Under the pieces are notes generated by a model that saw nothing but the letters and a program-made list of their open reading frames with translations, made no database searches and was not told the origin of the DNA. Made by a program: the position numbers and the translations under genes. This document shows, piece by piece, positions 51,530 to 61,700 of a DNA stretch of 64,000 nt (positions are counted from its first letter, which is position 1; each line of letters begins with the position of its first letter). Location: assembly GCF_040115645.1 (NCBI RefSeq), contig NW_027096073.1:183095-247094 (forward strand), in the 5' to 3' direction. Origin of the DNA: Euwallacea fornicatus (taxonomy: Eukaryota; Arthropoda; Insecta; Coleoptera; Curculionidae).

Positions 51530-53563
51530 ATGTCGGACCCCCCCAAAAGGGCGGAGGGTCGCGAAGATGACCCCCAAGAGGGTACATCGGGTAGAATACT
51601 TACCAGAAATGTGTCATGGTACAGTAGTAGGGCAAGCGCGTCCGAAATGGGGGATGACGATGAGGCGGATACTTACCTGGGGTCTGAGGATGGTTCTGTG
51701 GTATCGAGGCAGGCGGTGAAGGACTACCAGTGGGACGACGAGGCTCGAACCTCGAAGGATAAGAAGAGGAAAAGGGCGGAATCCATCCGTTCTTTGGATG
51801 CGCTATCCACGCATTCACAGGAAGCTGCGGAGGCTAAAAGAAAGCGCAAAGCAATGGAAAAGAAGCTTTGTGAAGTTATAAAAGCCGTTAATAGCATAGC
51901 AAGAGAACTTACCGTACACGTAGCAAAGAACGTGAATACGAAGAAAGAAATAAAGGACGGGATAGCAGCCCTTAGAAAAAAGGCGGATGAATTATGTAGC
52001 AAGGAAATGGGGGAATTCCTCGATACAATAGGGGATAAGATGGGGGTCACGCTGAAGGATCAGGATACTCAAACCGTAATTGGGGGGATTACTGCGCCCG
52101 AAAAAAGATCCGAGGGGACCCAAACGGTGGAGACGTCGGAGGAGGATATAGTCCAGATGGACAAAATCAATGGTATGTTGGACTCGGAGGGGGACCTCGG
52201 GGTCATTCACGAAATGATCGGGGAAAAGTGGCCAATACAGTGCTACAAAAGAACGACCACGGAGAAGGGGAGCATACTGGACCAAGAGGATAGAGACATG
52301 GTGATAATACACGACTGTGGACCCGACGAATCCAGCAGATTTATCGAGGAACTTTGCGAGTTTAATGCTCAACTCGAAAAGTTAATCAAGAAGGACGGGA
52401 TGAAGGCGCACTTGCTTTACGAGTTGAGACAGCACGATATGCTTACCTGTGAGGAGGAACCCGACCACCGTAGCGACACGGATAGGATCATTTACTTATG
52501 TAAATTAGATCACGAGACTGGGGGTTGTGACAAAACAAAAAATATACTAGACATCCTGGCCAAGATAAAGATGAAAACGATGGATAATGGCAGAAGGAGG
52601 CTGGCTTTTGCCACGACCAAAGCGGTAACCACGGTGGGGATCAGGAGATTATTAGAATTCCTGTATAGAGAAGAGGAAGGCGACGACCTAAGGGTCTACG
52701 GGGTACCGACGCGGAAGCGGAGGACCGAGAAACTAGGAACGGGAACGGACGTGGACGGACGAAGGGGAACCGAAAGACAACAAACCGAGGAAGAACCGAA
52801 GTTCTTGGCCGGGGGCAAGAGGGGCATGGAGACCCTAAGAATTAAATTGAACGAAGGGCAAAAGACGAACTTCGCAACAATTGTGAAGGGCCTAAAAAAG
52901 GGGATCGACGTGGATACCCTGGGGGTCAAAATAAAAAATCTGAGAGTCAATAAGGAGGGCCTAATCCACGTGGGCTATACCGGCAACACGGAAAACAAGG
53001 GTAAATTCCTATCTAAAGTACAGGAATGTATAAGCGAGGTGGGTCAGGGGGAGTTGGTCGAGAGGATGACCACTCTCTTTTTAAAGGACTTGGACGAGAC
53101 GGTGGATGAAGAGGATATTGTCTCGTCGATTACGGATGTACACGGGAATGCGGAAGTGAAGATAACGATGGCCAGGAGGTCGAACAGGGCCGGACTGAGG
53201 CACGCCTTCGTCAGGCTCCCGTGCGAGATCGCGGCCAAAGTCGCAAGAATGGGTTACATAAGGATTGGCTGGACCAAGTGTAGGGTGGACCAGGCAGATT
53301 CCCCAATTAGGTGTTTTAATTGCAGCAGGTACGGGCACAATGCCGCCGCCTGCAAAGTTAAGGAGACTATGGTGGGCAGGTGTCTCAACTGCTCGCAGGA
53401 GGGGCACCTAGCCCGCGAATGTAAGAACCAGCCAAGGTGCTATGTGTGTAAAGACAACAGGGACCATAAGGCGCAAAGCCTGGAATGTCCAAGTTACAAG
53501 GCGGCGACCGTCGAGTGGAGGAGGACTGTAAAAATGGCGGGAAGGAACGACTTTAATGGCTAA
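51530..53563 (+). CDS. Tel13 ORF1 (Gag-like zinc-knuckle protein)
   Basis: 677 residues from ATG 51530. Acidic N-terminus (MSDPPKRAEGREDDP), then KDYQWDDE, a basic coiled-coil region (KRKRAESIRSL ... NVNTKKEIKDGIAALRKK), GSILDQEDRDMVIIHD, VGIRRLLEFLY, RRM-like TTLFLKDLDETVDEED, and three knuckles including CFNCSRYGHNAAAC and CLNCSQEGHLAREC. It should bind and deliver element RNA. The last codons overlap the ORF2 start: ATGGCTAA at 53556-53563 holds both the ORF2 ATG and the ORF1 TAA, so ORF2 is likely translated by re-initiation. Confidence 0.93.
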   Translation: MSDPPKRAEGREDDPQEGTSGRILTRNVSWYSSRASASEMGDDDEADTYLGSEDGSVVSRQAVKDYQWDDEARTSKDKKRKRAESIRSLDALSTHSQEAAEAKRKRKAMEKKLCEVIKAVNSIARELTVHVAKNVNTKKEIKDGIAALRKKADELCSKEMGEFLDTIGDKMGVTLKDQDTQTVIGGITAPEKRSEGTQTVETSEEDIVQMDKINGMLDSEGDLGVIHEMIGEKWPIQCYKRTTTEKGSILDQEDRDMVIIHDCGPDESSRFIEELCEFNAQLEKLIKKDGMKAHLLYELRQHDMLTCEEEPDHRSDTDRIIYLCKLDHETGGCDKTKNILDILAKIKMKTMDNGRRRLAFATTKAVTTVGIRRLLEFLYREEEGDDLRVYGVPTRKRRTEKLGTGTDVDGRRGTERQQTEEEPKFLAGGKRGMETLRIKLNEGQKTNFATIVKGLKKGIDVDTLGVKIKNLRVNKEGLIHVGYTGNTENKGKFLSKVQECISEVGQGELVERMTTLFLKDLDETVDEEDIVSSITDVHGNAEVKITMARRSNRAGLRHAFVRLPCEIAAKVARMGYIRIGWTKCRVDQADSPIRCFNCSRYGHNAAACKVKETMVGRCLNCSQEGHLARECKNQPRCYVCKDNRDHKAQSLECPSYKAATVEWRRTVKMAGRNDFNG

Positions 53564-56500
53564 GCGTTTTGAGAAAAACACAAAACCATCGGCGAGCAGT
53601 ACCCTGGGGGTCCAATCGCGGCCTGTCTCGATACTACAGCTAAATTTTAATAGATGTAGGGCGGCGCACGATCTAATCGATGCGTATATCACGGACAATA
53701 AGATCGACGTTGTCTTGGGCTGCGAACCAAACGGCAACGCGATCAACCTAGATTTAGTCGATAGATTTAAGGATTGTTTCGTTAGAATAACTAGTTGTAG
53801 GCCTTTAGTGAGTAAGTTTTGCGGCGAGGGCTACGTGATGGCCGAGTTCTCGGACTTGGTCGTCTTCTCTTGTTACTTCTCCCCGAACGCGAGTAAGGAC
53901 AAATTTGTGCGGTTCCTGGACGATCTATCGGTACATCTGGGGGACCTAAAAGGGAAAAGGGTAGTGATAGGGGGGGACTTGAACGCGAAATCGGCGATCT
54001 TCGGCTCCCCCGTCACCAACGTAAGGGGTAAGTTGCTCGAGGAATGGATGCTTGCGCACGGTCTAATCGGTTTCAATGCGGGGGGAATACCTACCTTTGC
54101 TAGAAAGACGGGGGAGTCGATAATTGACATCACGCTCGGTAACGATCTGGTGGCAGGGGACTTGGAAGAATGGAGGGTCATGGAGGAGGAAGAAACCCTT
54201 AGCGACCACAGAGCCGTGCGGTTCGTCGTCAGGGAAATTAAGTCCGATCGGAGTAGAGGTTCCACGGAACGTGCGAAAAAAGAGGGAAAGAGATGGAAGT
54301 TGACGGTAAAAAATCAAGCAGCCTTCGAGGGGAACTTACATGATCTTTTCGGGGCGTACGAGGGGCAAACCTGTAAAGAGGTGATGGCAAAAATAACACA
54401 ATATTGCAATAGATACCTGAAAAAAAAGGGGGTTCCCTCTCGTCCGGCGGCGTACTGGTGGAACGCGAGGATCAAGGAGATCAGGGACCAGTGCGTCGCC
54501 GCGAGAAGAAACGTCACTAGGGCCAGGAAAAGATTGGGGAAAAAGGACGGGAGCGTAATGGTGGCGGAACATCTGTCGGAAATCTACAAAGGGAAAAGAA
54601 AGGAACTCAAAAACGAAATAAAAAAGAGCAAAAATCTAAAATGGAAGGAACTATGTGCCGAAATGGAAAATGATGTGTGGGGCAAAGCCTATCAATTAAC
54701 GGTGAAGAGGCTAAAGATCGGCACATACAAGGTGGTACCGGAGAAAACGGCCAACGAGCAGGCCACCTTGCTCTTTCCGGTCGGACAGAATTTCACGAGG
54801 AACAGGATCCCGATACGCGACGGCGAGTATCCCCAAATCGACAAGAACGAGCTGGAGAACGCGCTGAAGTCCATAAACCCGAAAAAGGCCCCGGGACCGG
54901 ACGGAGTTACGGCGGATATCTTTCGAAAGATCGGGGAAAAACATGGTGATTTCCTGCTGGGCTTGTACAACTGGCTTTTTACGAGACAGCTATTCCCGAA
55001 AATTTGGAAGAGCGCCAAATTGGTGCTCATCGAGAAGCCGAGTAAGGGGCCAAATGAAGAACCCACGTACAGACCCATATGTCTGATAGATGTCGCAGGA
55101 AAGGTCTACGAGAGAATCATTTGTGACAGGCTGAACGCCGAGCTGGAAGGAAAGAACGCGCTCTCCAATGCGCAGCACGGTTTCCGGAAACGGAGATCGA
55201 CGATCAGCGCTATGAAGCAGATCGAGAACCACGTGACGGCCAGGACGAGGGGACAATACGGGAAGATGGACTTCTGCGCCATGGTGTGTTTAGATGTCGC
55301 AAATGCTTTCAACAGCGCGCCATGGAAAGGAATACTGAGTGCGTTGAAGAGGAAGAGGATAAGTCCGTACTTACGAAATTTGGTGGATTCCTACCTATCG
55401 GACAGGCGAATATGGGTCAGCGGAAACGCGACCCCATACACGATGAGCTGCGGCGTTCCGCAGGGTTCGGTCCTTGGACCGACCCTGTGGAACGTCTTTT
55501 ACGATGAGATATTGGAAATGGACGGCAAGATCCCAGCCAAATTGATTGCGTACGCGGACGATCTTTCGGTGATCGTGTGTGCCAAGGACAGGGAAACTCT
55601 CGAGGACAGGACGGTGCGGGCGGTGAGCAGGGTAACGGCTAAGCTGACGGAGATGGGACTAAATGTGTCGCAAGCCAAAACGGAAGTAGTGATGCTCTCG
55701 GGTAGAAGGAAACTGAGGAACTTTCAAATAGAGGTGGACGGGAACGCGCTGAGAAGCACGGAAATGGTCAGATATCTGGGAGTCTACTACGGGAGAGACA
55801 GGAACTTCGGAGGGCACGTGCGCACTATCATCGAGAGGACGACCGCGAAGGTAAACGCACTCAGTAGGATAATGCCAAGGATCGGGGGATGCTCGACGGC
55901 AAGGAGGAGGTTGCTGGCATCGGTGGCCACGTCCACGGTGTTGTATGCGTCGTCAGTGTGGGGACACTACGCGGACAAGCGGGTGCACCGCGAAAAGTTG
56001 GACGGACTCAATAGGAAGTTGTCCATCATGACGATATGCGGTTACAGAACGATCTCGTCGTCTGTAGCCCAGGTCTTGGCGGGCATGCCCCCGCTGGACC
56101 TGCTAGTGCGGGAAAGAGCCCAATTATGCGGGATGGGCGAGGACGGCGCCGATGCCGAAGGTGCGCGACGCGATCGGGGAGAGGTGCGAGAGGAGATGCT
56201 GGGTATCTGGCAGGCGAGGTGGGACGCCTACGAGGGACATGCAAAGACGTTTGTAAACGATGTTGCTAGGTGGTATGGTAGAAGTCACGGAAGTCTCAAC
56301 TACTACGTGACACAGGCCCTCAGCGGTCACGGGGTATTTGGGACTTACTTGAAAAAGATAGGGAAATCGCGGTCGGATGCCTGCTGGTTCTGCGGGGCCA
56401 GGGACACTCCGGCCCACACGGTATTTGTGTGTACGCATTATGACGTGTATAGGGACGAGGCTGCAAACCTGTGCCGAACTAGAGTGACAAGTGAGAACGT

Positions 56501-56636
56501 TGCCGACTTACTGTTGAGGAGCGAGGCCACATGGGACGCGGTGGTGCGCATGCTGGGAAACATAATGCAGGACAAGTGTGCCTACGAGAGATCGCTGAGG
56601 GCTTCCCCCTCACTTCCCCCCGACGAAGCTCTCTAA
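53556..56636 (+). CDS. Tel13 ORF2 (endonuclease-reverse transcriptase)
   Basis: 1026 residues from ATG 53556, overlapping ORF1 by 8 bases. Endonuclease: ILQLNFNRCRAAHDLI, GCEPN, GGDLNAK, SDHRA. Reverse transcriptase: KAPGPDGVT, RPICLIDVAGK, QHGFRKRRSTISAM, CLDVANAFNSAPW, GVPQGSVLGPTLW, AYADDLSVIV. C-terminal CWFC ... HTVFVC. It acts with ORF1 at telomeres, nicking the repeat and copying the RNA from its 3' end. Every motif is canonical and the frame is complete, slightly longer than in Tel12. Confidence 0.94.
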   Translation: MAKRFEKNTKPSASSTLGVQSRPVSILQLNFNRCRAAHDLIDAYITDNKIDVVLGCEPNGNAINLDLVDRFKDCFVRITSCRPLVSKFCGEGYVMAEFSDLVVFSCYFSPNASKDKFVRFLDDLSVHLGDLKGKRVVIGGDLNAKSAIFGSPVTNVRGKLLEEWMLAHGLIGFNAGGIPTFARKTGESIIDITLGNDLVAGDLEEWRVMEEEETLSDHRAVRFVVREIKSDRSRGSTERAKKEGKRWKLTVKNQAAFEGNLHDLFGAYEGQTCKEVMAKITQYCNRYLKKKGVPSRPAAYWWNARIKEIRDQCVAARRNVTRARKRLGKKDGSVMVAEHLSEIYKGKRKELKNEIKKSKNLKWKELCAEMENDVWGKAYQLTVKRLKIGTYKVVPEKTANEQATLLFPVGQNFTRNRIPIRDGEYPQIDKNELENALKSINPKKAPGPDGVTADIFRKIGEKHGDFLLGLYNWLFTRQLFPKIWKSAKLVLIEKPSKGPNEEPTYRPICLIDVAGKVYERIICDRLNAELEGKNALSNAQHGFRKRRSTISAMKQIENHVTARTRGQYGKMDFCAMVCLDVANAFNSAPWKGILSALKRKRISPYLRNLVDSYLSDRRIWVSGNATPYTMSCGVPQGSVLGPTLWNVFYDEILEMDGKIPAKLIAYADDLSVIVCAKDRETLEDRTVRAVSRVTAKLTEMGLNVSQAKTEVVMLSGRRKLRNFQIEVDGNALRSTEMVRYLGVYYGRDRNFGGHVRTIIERTTAKVNALSRIMPRIGGCSTARRRLLASVATSTVLYASSVWGHYADKRVHREKLDGLNRKLSIMTICGYRTISSSVAQVLAGMPPLDLLVRERAQLCGMGEDGADAEGARRDRGEVREEMLGIWQARWDAYEGHAKTFVNDVARWYGRSHGSLNYYVTQALSGHGVFGTYLKKIGKSRSDACWFCGARDTPAHTVFVCTHYDVYRDEAANLCRTRVTSENVADLLLRSEATWDAVVRMLGNIMQDKCAYERSLRASPSLPPDEAL

Positions 56637-56877
56637 AAAGGGTCGGAGGGACAAGAGAAGGAGGTGCAATCGTCCCCCGTTTGAAGAAATGCCGGCGAGG
56701 CAGTGCCAGGCGGGATCGCAGGACGAAGAAGGGGAGTTTTTTAGTGGGTAGGCGCCTCTCTCCCTTCCCGCGCCGCTCCCACGGGGGGTGGGGGGGGAGG
56801 GGTGGGGGGGCGAATCCCACATAACCCGGTCGACAGGCCACCAGACCGGGTACCTTTCGAAGGTTTTTCTCCTCTGG
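56637..56877 (+). promoter_or_regulatory. Tel13 3' UTR with conserved terminal fold
   Basis: Contains GAAGAAATGCC, TTTTTTAGTGGGTAGGCG, a long G-rich insertion, GAATCCCACATAA and the hairpin ACCCGGTC/GACCGGGT. The closing helix is weaker than in Tel6. Confidence 0.7.
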
Positions 56878-56914
<37 letters not shown>

Positions 56915-56916
<2 letters not shown>

Positions 56917-57778
56917 TTAGTTCAGGTTAGTTCAGGTTAGTTCAGGTTAGTTCAGGTTAGTTCAGGTTAGTTCAGGTTAGTTCAGGTTAGTTCAGGTTAG
57001 TTCAGGTTAGTTCAGGTTAGTTCAGGTTAGTTCAGGTTAGTTCAGGTTAGTTCAGGTTAGTTCAGGTTAGTTCAGGTTAGTTCAGGTTAGTTCAGGTTAG
57101 TTCAGGTTAGTTCAGGTTAGTTCAGGTTAGTTCAGGTTAGTTCAGGTTAGTTCAGGTTAGTTCAGGTTAGTTCAGGTTAGTTCAGGTTAGTTCAGGTTAG
57201 TTCAGGTTAGTTCAGGTTAGTTCAGGTTAGTTCAGGTTAGTTCAGGTTAGTTCAGGTTAGTTCAGGTTAGTTCAGGTTAGTTCAGGTTAGTTCAGGTTAG
57301 TTCAGGTTAGTTCAGGTTAGTTCAGGTTAGTTCAGGTTAGTTCAGGTTAGTTCAGGTTAGTTCAGGTTAGTTCAGGTTAGTTCAGGTTAGTTCAGGTTAG
57401 TTCAGGTTAGTTCAGGTTAGTTCAGGTTAGTTCAGGTTAGTTCAGGTTAGTTCAGGTTAGTTCAGGTTAGTTCAGGTTAGTTCAGGTTAGTTCAGGTTAG
57501 TTCAGGTTAGTTCAGGTTAGTTCAGGTTAGTTCAGGTTAGTTCAGGTTAGTTCAGGTTAGTTCAGGTTAGTTCAGGTTAGTTCAGGTTAGTTCAGGTTAG
57601 TTCAGGTTAGTTCAGGTTAGTTCAGGTTAGTTCAGGTTAGTTCAGGTTAGTTCAGGTTAGTTCAGGTTAGTTCAGGTTAGTTCAGGTTAGTTCAGGTTAG
57701 TTCAGGTTAGTTCAGGTTAGTTCAGGTTAGTTCAGGTTAGTTCAGGTTAGTTCAGGTTAGTTCAGGTTAGTTCAGGTT
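56915..57778 (+). repeat. Telomeric units (864 bp)
   Basis: 86.4 units of TTAGTTCAGG with no irregularity seen, between Tel13 and Tel14. Confidence 0.97.
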
Positions 57779-57779
57779 A

Positions 57780-58445
57780 TCGGAGTTGGCGTACCGGAGG
57801 TACCACGGCATACTGGAGCGAGCCAATCGTCGACTCGCGCTCAGGGTGGCGTGCGCCTACCGGACGGCTCCGGGCGAAGCGGTGCTGGCACTGGCCAAGA
57901 TCCCTCCTGTAAGAATAAGAGTGCAGGAGAGACGAATGCTGTGGGAACGTGGGAGAGAGCACAAAAATGAGGTGTCGGAATGGGTAATTCAGGAATGGGA
58001 AAGGGAATGGAACGAGTACGGAGGATGGATGAAGGTGTTCGTGCCTAGCATAAGGCAGTGGTACGAGTGCGCATGGGCGAAGCCCAGTTTTTCCCTGTCG
58101 CAGATGTTCACCGGGCACGGCGTGTTCGGGAAGTATCTGCGACGCATAGGGGCGGAGCGCAGCGACCACTGCTGGTTCTGCGGGGACGAAACAACCGGTG
58201 TGGCTGACACGCCGGAGCACACGCTCTGGGAGTGTCAGCATTGGGAAGCCGATAGAGCGGAAGCCAGGGTGGGCGGACTCACCCTGGATCGAAACTCTAT
58301 CGGTAGAGAGATTGTCGAGAGCGAGAGAAAGTGGGACGCCTTTGCTTTCATGATAGGTAAGATCATGGAAGCAAAGAGAGTAAGTGAAAACTTGAGGAGA
58401 GCTGGTAGGACTGTACGTGGACTTGCGGAGGCGGACAACGATTAG
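57780..58445 (+). pseudogene. Tel14 ORF2 C-terminal fragment
   Basis: 221 codons are open from the junction (SELAYRRYHGILERANRRLA) to TAG 58443-58445. It corresponds to the end of Tel10 ORF2, including CWFC ... HTLWEC. Residue differences from Tel10 are few (QWYEC for QWNEC, GDE for GNE, VGG for AGG, EADND for EEDSD). No catalytic domain or start codon remains. It is a by-product of incomplete reverse transcription rather than a gene. Confidence 0.92.
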
Positions 58446-58687
58446 GATTGAGGGAACCCTACCTCCACGAGGATGGCGGAGGTAGTCGTCGAGAATGCCA
58501 CCTCCCCCCCCGTAGGAATGGTGATGAACCGAGCCGGGGGGGAACACACACTCAGGGGTGAAGAGAGGACAGGGGGTTTAGTCGGTAGGTGCTCTCCCGA
58601 TCGGAGACACCAACCCGACACAAAGGGGGCGCATAAGATCGCTATGAGCCAGGCCCCCGATGTCTGTTGGCAGATTCCCCTAACCTC

Positions 58688-58690
<3 letters not shown>
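58446..58690 (+). promoter_or_regulatory. Tel14 3' UTR
   Basis: Same as the Tel10 3' UTR apart from isolated substitutions, with the same GTCGG/CCGAC, GGGGGC/GCCCCC and closing-helix pairings, followed by the longest poly(A) in the window. Confidence 0.75.
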
Positions 58691-58745
<55 letters not shown>

Positions 58746-58747
<2 letters not shown>

Positions 58748-61700
58748 TTAGTTCAGGTTAGTTCAGGTTAGTTCAGGTTAGTTCAGGTTAGTTCAGGTTA
58801 GTTCAGGTTAGTTCAGGTTAGTTCAGGTTAGTTCAGGTTAGTTCAGGTTAGTTCAGGTTAGTTCAGGTTAGTTCAGGTTAGTTCAGGTTAGTTCAGGTTA
58901 GTTCAGGTTAGTTCAGGTTAGTTCAGGTTAGTTCAGGTTAGTTCAGGTTAGTTCAGGTTAGTTCAGGTTAGTTCAGGTTAGTTCAGGTTAGTTCAGGTTA
59001 GTTCAGGTTAGTTCAGGTTAGTTCAGGTTAGTTCAGGTTAGTTCAGGTTAGTTCAGGTTAGTTCAGGTTAGTTCAGGTTAGTTCAGGTTAGTTCAGGTTA
59101 GTTCAGGTTAGTTCAGGTTAGTTCAGGTTAGTTCAGGTTAGTTCAGGTTAGTTCAGGTTAGTTCAGGTTAGTTCAGGTTAGTTCAGGTTAGTTCAGGTTA
59201 GTTCAGGTTAGTTCAGGTTAGTTCAGGTTAGTTCAGGTTAGTTCAGGTTAGTTCAGGTTAGTTCAGGTTAGTTCAGGTTAGTTCAGGTTAGTTCAGGTTA
59301 GTTCAGGTTAGTTCAGGTTAGTTCAGGTTAGTTCAGGTTAGTTCAGGTTAGTTCAGGTTAGTTCAGGTTAGTTCAGGTTAGTTCAGGTTAGTTCAGGTTA
59401 GTTCAGGTTAGTTCAGGTTAGTTCAGGTTAGTTCAGGTTAGTTCAGGTTAGTTCAGGTTAGTTCAGGTTAGTTCAGGTTAGTTCAGGTTAGTTCAGGTTA
59501 GTTCAGGTTAGTTCAGGTTAGTTCAGGTTAGTTCAGGTTAGTTCAGGTTAGTTCAGGTTAGTTCAGGTTAGTTCAGGTTAGTTCAGGTTAGTTCAGGTTA
59601 GTTCAGGTTAGTTCAGGTTAGTTCAGGTTAGTTCAGGTTAGTTCAGGTTAGTTCAGGTTAGTTCAGGTTAGTTCAGGTTAGTTCAGGTTAGTTCAGGTTA
59701 GTTCAGGTTAGTTCAGGTTAGTTCAGGTTAGTTCAGGTTAGTTCAGGTTAGTTCAGGTTAGTTCAGGTTAGTTCAGGTTAGTTCAGGTTAGTTCAGGTTA
59801 GTTCAGGTTAGTTCAGGTTAGTTCAGGTTAGTTCAGGTTAGTTCAGGTTAGTTCAGGTTAGTTCAGGTTAGTTCAGGTTAGTTCAGGTTAGTTCAGGTTA
59901 GTTCAGGTTAGTTCAGGTTAGTTCAGGTTAGTTCAGGTTAGTTCAGGTTAGTTCAGGTTAGTTCAGGTTAGTTCAGGTTAGTTCAGGTTAGTTCAGGTTA
60001 GTTCAGGTTAGTTCAGGTTAGTTCAGGTTAGTTCAGGTTAGTTCAGGTTAGTTCAGGTTAGTTCAGGTTAGTTCAGGTTAGTTCAGGTTAGTTCAGGTTA
60101 GTTCAGGTTAGTTCAGGTTAGTTCAGGTTAGTTCAGGTTAGTTCAGGTTAGTTCAGGTTAGTTCAGGTTAGTTCAGGTTAGTTCAGGTTAGTTCAGGTTA
60201 GTTCAGGTTAGTTCAGGTTAGTTCAGGTTAGTTCAGGTTAGTTCAGGTTAGTTCAGGTTAGTTCAGGTTAGTTCAGGTTAGTTCAGGTTAGTTCAGGTTA
60301 GTTCAGGTTAGTTCAGGTTAGTTCAGGTTAGTTCAGGTTAGTTCAGGTTAGTTCAGGTTAGTTCAGGTTAGTTCAGGTTAGTTCAGGTTAGTTCAGGTTA
60401 GTTCAGGTTAGTTCAGGTTAGTTCAGGTTAGTTCAGGTTAGTTCAGGTTAGTTCAGGTTAGTTCAGGTTAGTTCAGGTTAGTTCAGGTTAGTTCAGGTTA
60501 GTTCAGGTTAGTTCAGGTTAGTTCAGGTTAGTTCAGGTTAGTTCAGGTTAGTTCAGGTTAGTTCAGGTTAGTTCAGGTTAGTTCAGGTTAGTTCAGGTTA
60601 GTTCAGGTTAGTTCAGGTTAGTTCAGGTTAGTTCAGGTTAGTTCAGGTTAGTTCAGGTTAGTTCAGGTTAGTTCAGGTTAGTTCAGGTTAGTTCAGGTTA
60701 GTTCAGGTTAGTTCAGGTTAGTTCAGGTTAGTTCAGGTTAGTTCAGGTTAGTTCAGGTTAGTTCAGGTTAGTTCAGGTTAGTTCAGGTTAGTTCAGGTTA
60801 GTTCAGGTTAGTTCAGGTTAGTTCAGGTTAGTTCAGGTTAGTTCAGGTTAGTTCAGGTTAGTTCAGGTTAGTTCAGGTTAGTTCAGGTTAGTTCAGGTTA
60901 GTTCAGGTTAGTTCAGGTTAGTTCAGGTTAGTTCAGGTTAGTTCAGGTTAGTTCAGGTTAGTTCAGGTTAGTTCAGGTTAGTTCAGGTTAGTTCAGGTTA
61001 GTTCAGGTTAGTTCAGGTTAGTTCAGGTTAGTTCAGGTTAGTTCAGGTTAGTTCAGGTTAGTTCAGGTTAGTTCAGGTTAGTTCAGGTTAGTTCAGGTTA
61101 GTTCAGGTTAGTTCAGGTTAGTTCAGGTTAGTTCAGGTTAGTTCAGGTTAGTTCAGGTTAGTTCAGGTTAGTTCAGGTTAGTTCAGGTTAGTTCAGGTTA
61201 GTTCAGGTTAGTTCAGGTTAGTTCAGGTTAGTTCAGGTTAGTTCAGGTTAGTTCAGGTTAGTTCAGGTTAGTTCAGGTTAGTTCAGGTTAGTTCAGGTTA
61301 GTTCAGGTTAGTTCAGGTTAGTTCAGGTTAGTTCAGGTTAGTTCAGGTTAGTTCAGGTTAGTTCAGGTTAGTTCAGGTTAGTTCAGGTTAGTTCAGGTTA
61401 GTTCAGGTTAGTTCAGGTTAGTTCAGGTTAGTTCAGGTTAGTTCAGGTTAGTTCAGGTTAGTTCAGGTTAGTTCAGGTTAGTTCAGGTTAGTTCAGGTTA
61501 GTTCAGGTTAGTTCAGGTTAGTTCAGGTTAGTTCAGGTTAGTTCAGGTTAGTTCAGGTTAGTTCAGGTTAGTTCAGGTTAGTTCAGGTTAGTTCAGGTTA
61601 GTTCAGGTTAGTTCAGGTTAGTTCAGGTTAGTTCAGGTTAGTTCAGGTTAGTTCAGGTTAGTTCAGGTTAGTTCAGGTTAGTTCAGGTTAGTTCAGGTTA

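Larger units (their letters stand above)
50905..56914 (+). mobile_element. Tel13: full-length, open telomeric element
   Basis: 6.0 kb: 5' UTR (50905-51529), overlapping ORF1 and ORF2, 3' UTR, poly(A) 56878-56914. Same family as Tel3 and the body of Tel12. Both frames are open, so it is a candidate for an active copy. Confidence 0.94.
57779..58745 (+). mobile_element. Tel14: short 5'-truncated copy of the Tel10 family
   Basis: 967 bp matching the last part of Tel10 (about 41788-42732) with only a handful of substitutions, ending in 55 A residues (58691-58745). It is the most distal insertion in the window. Confidence 0.94.
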
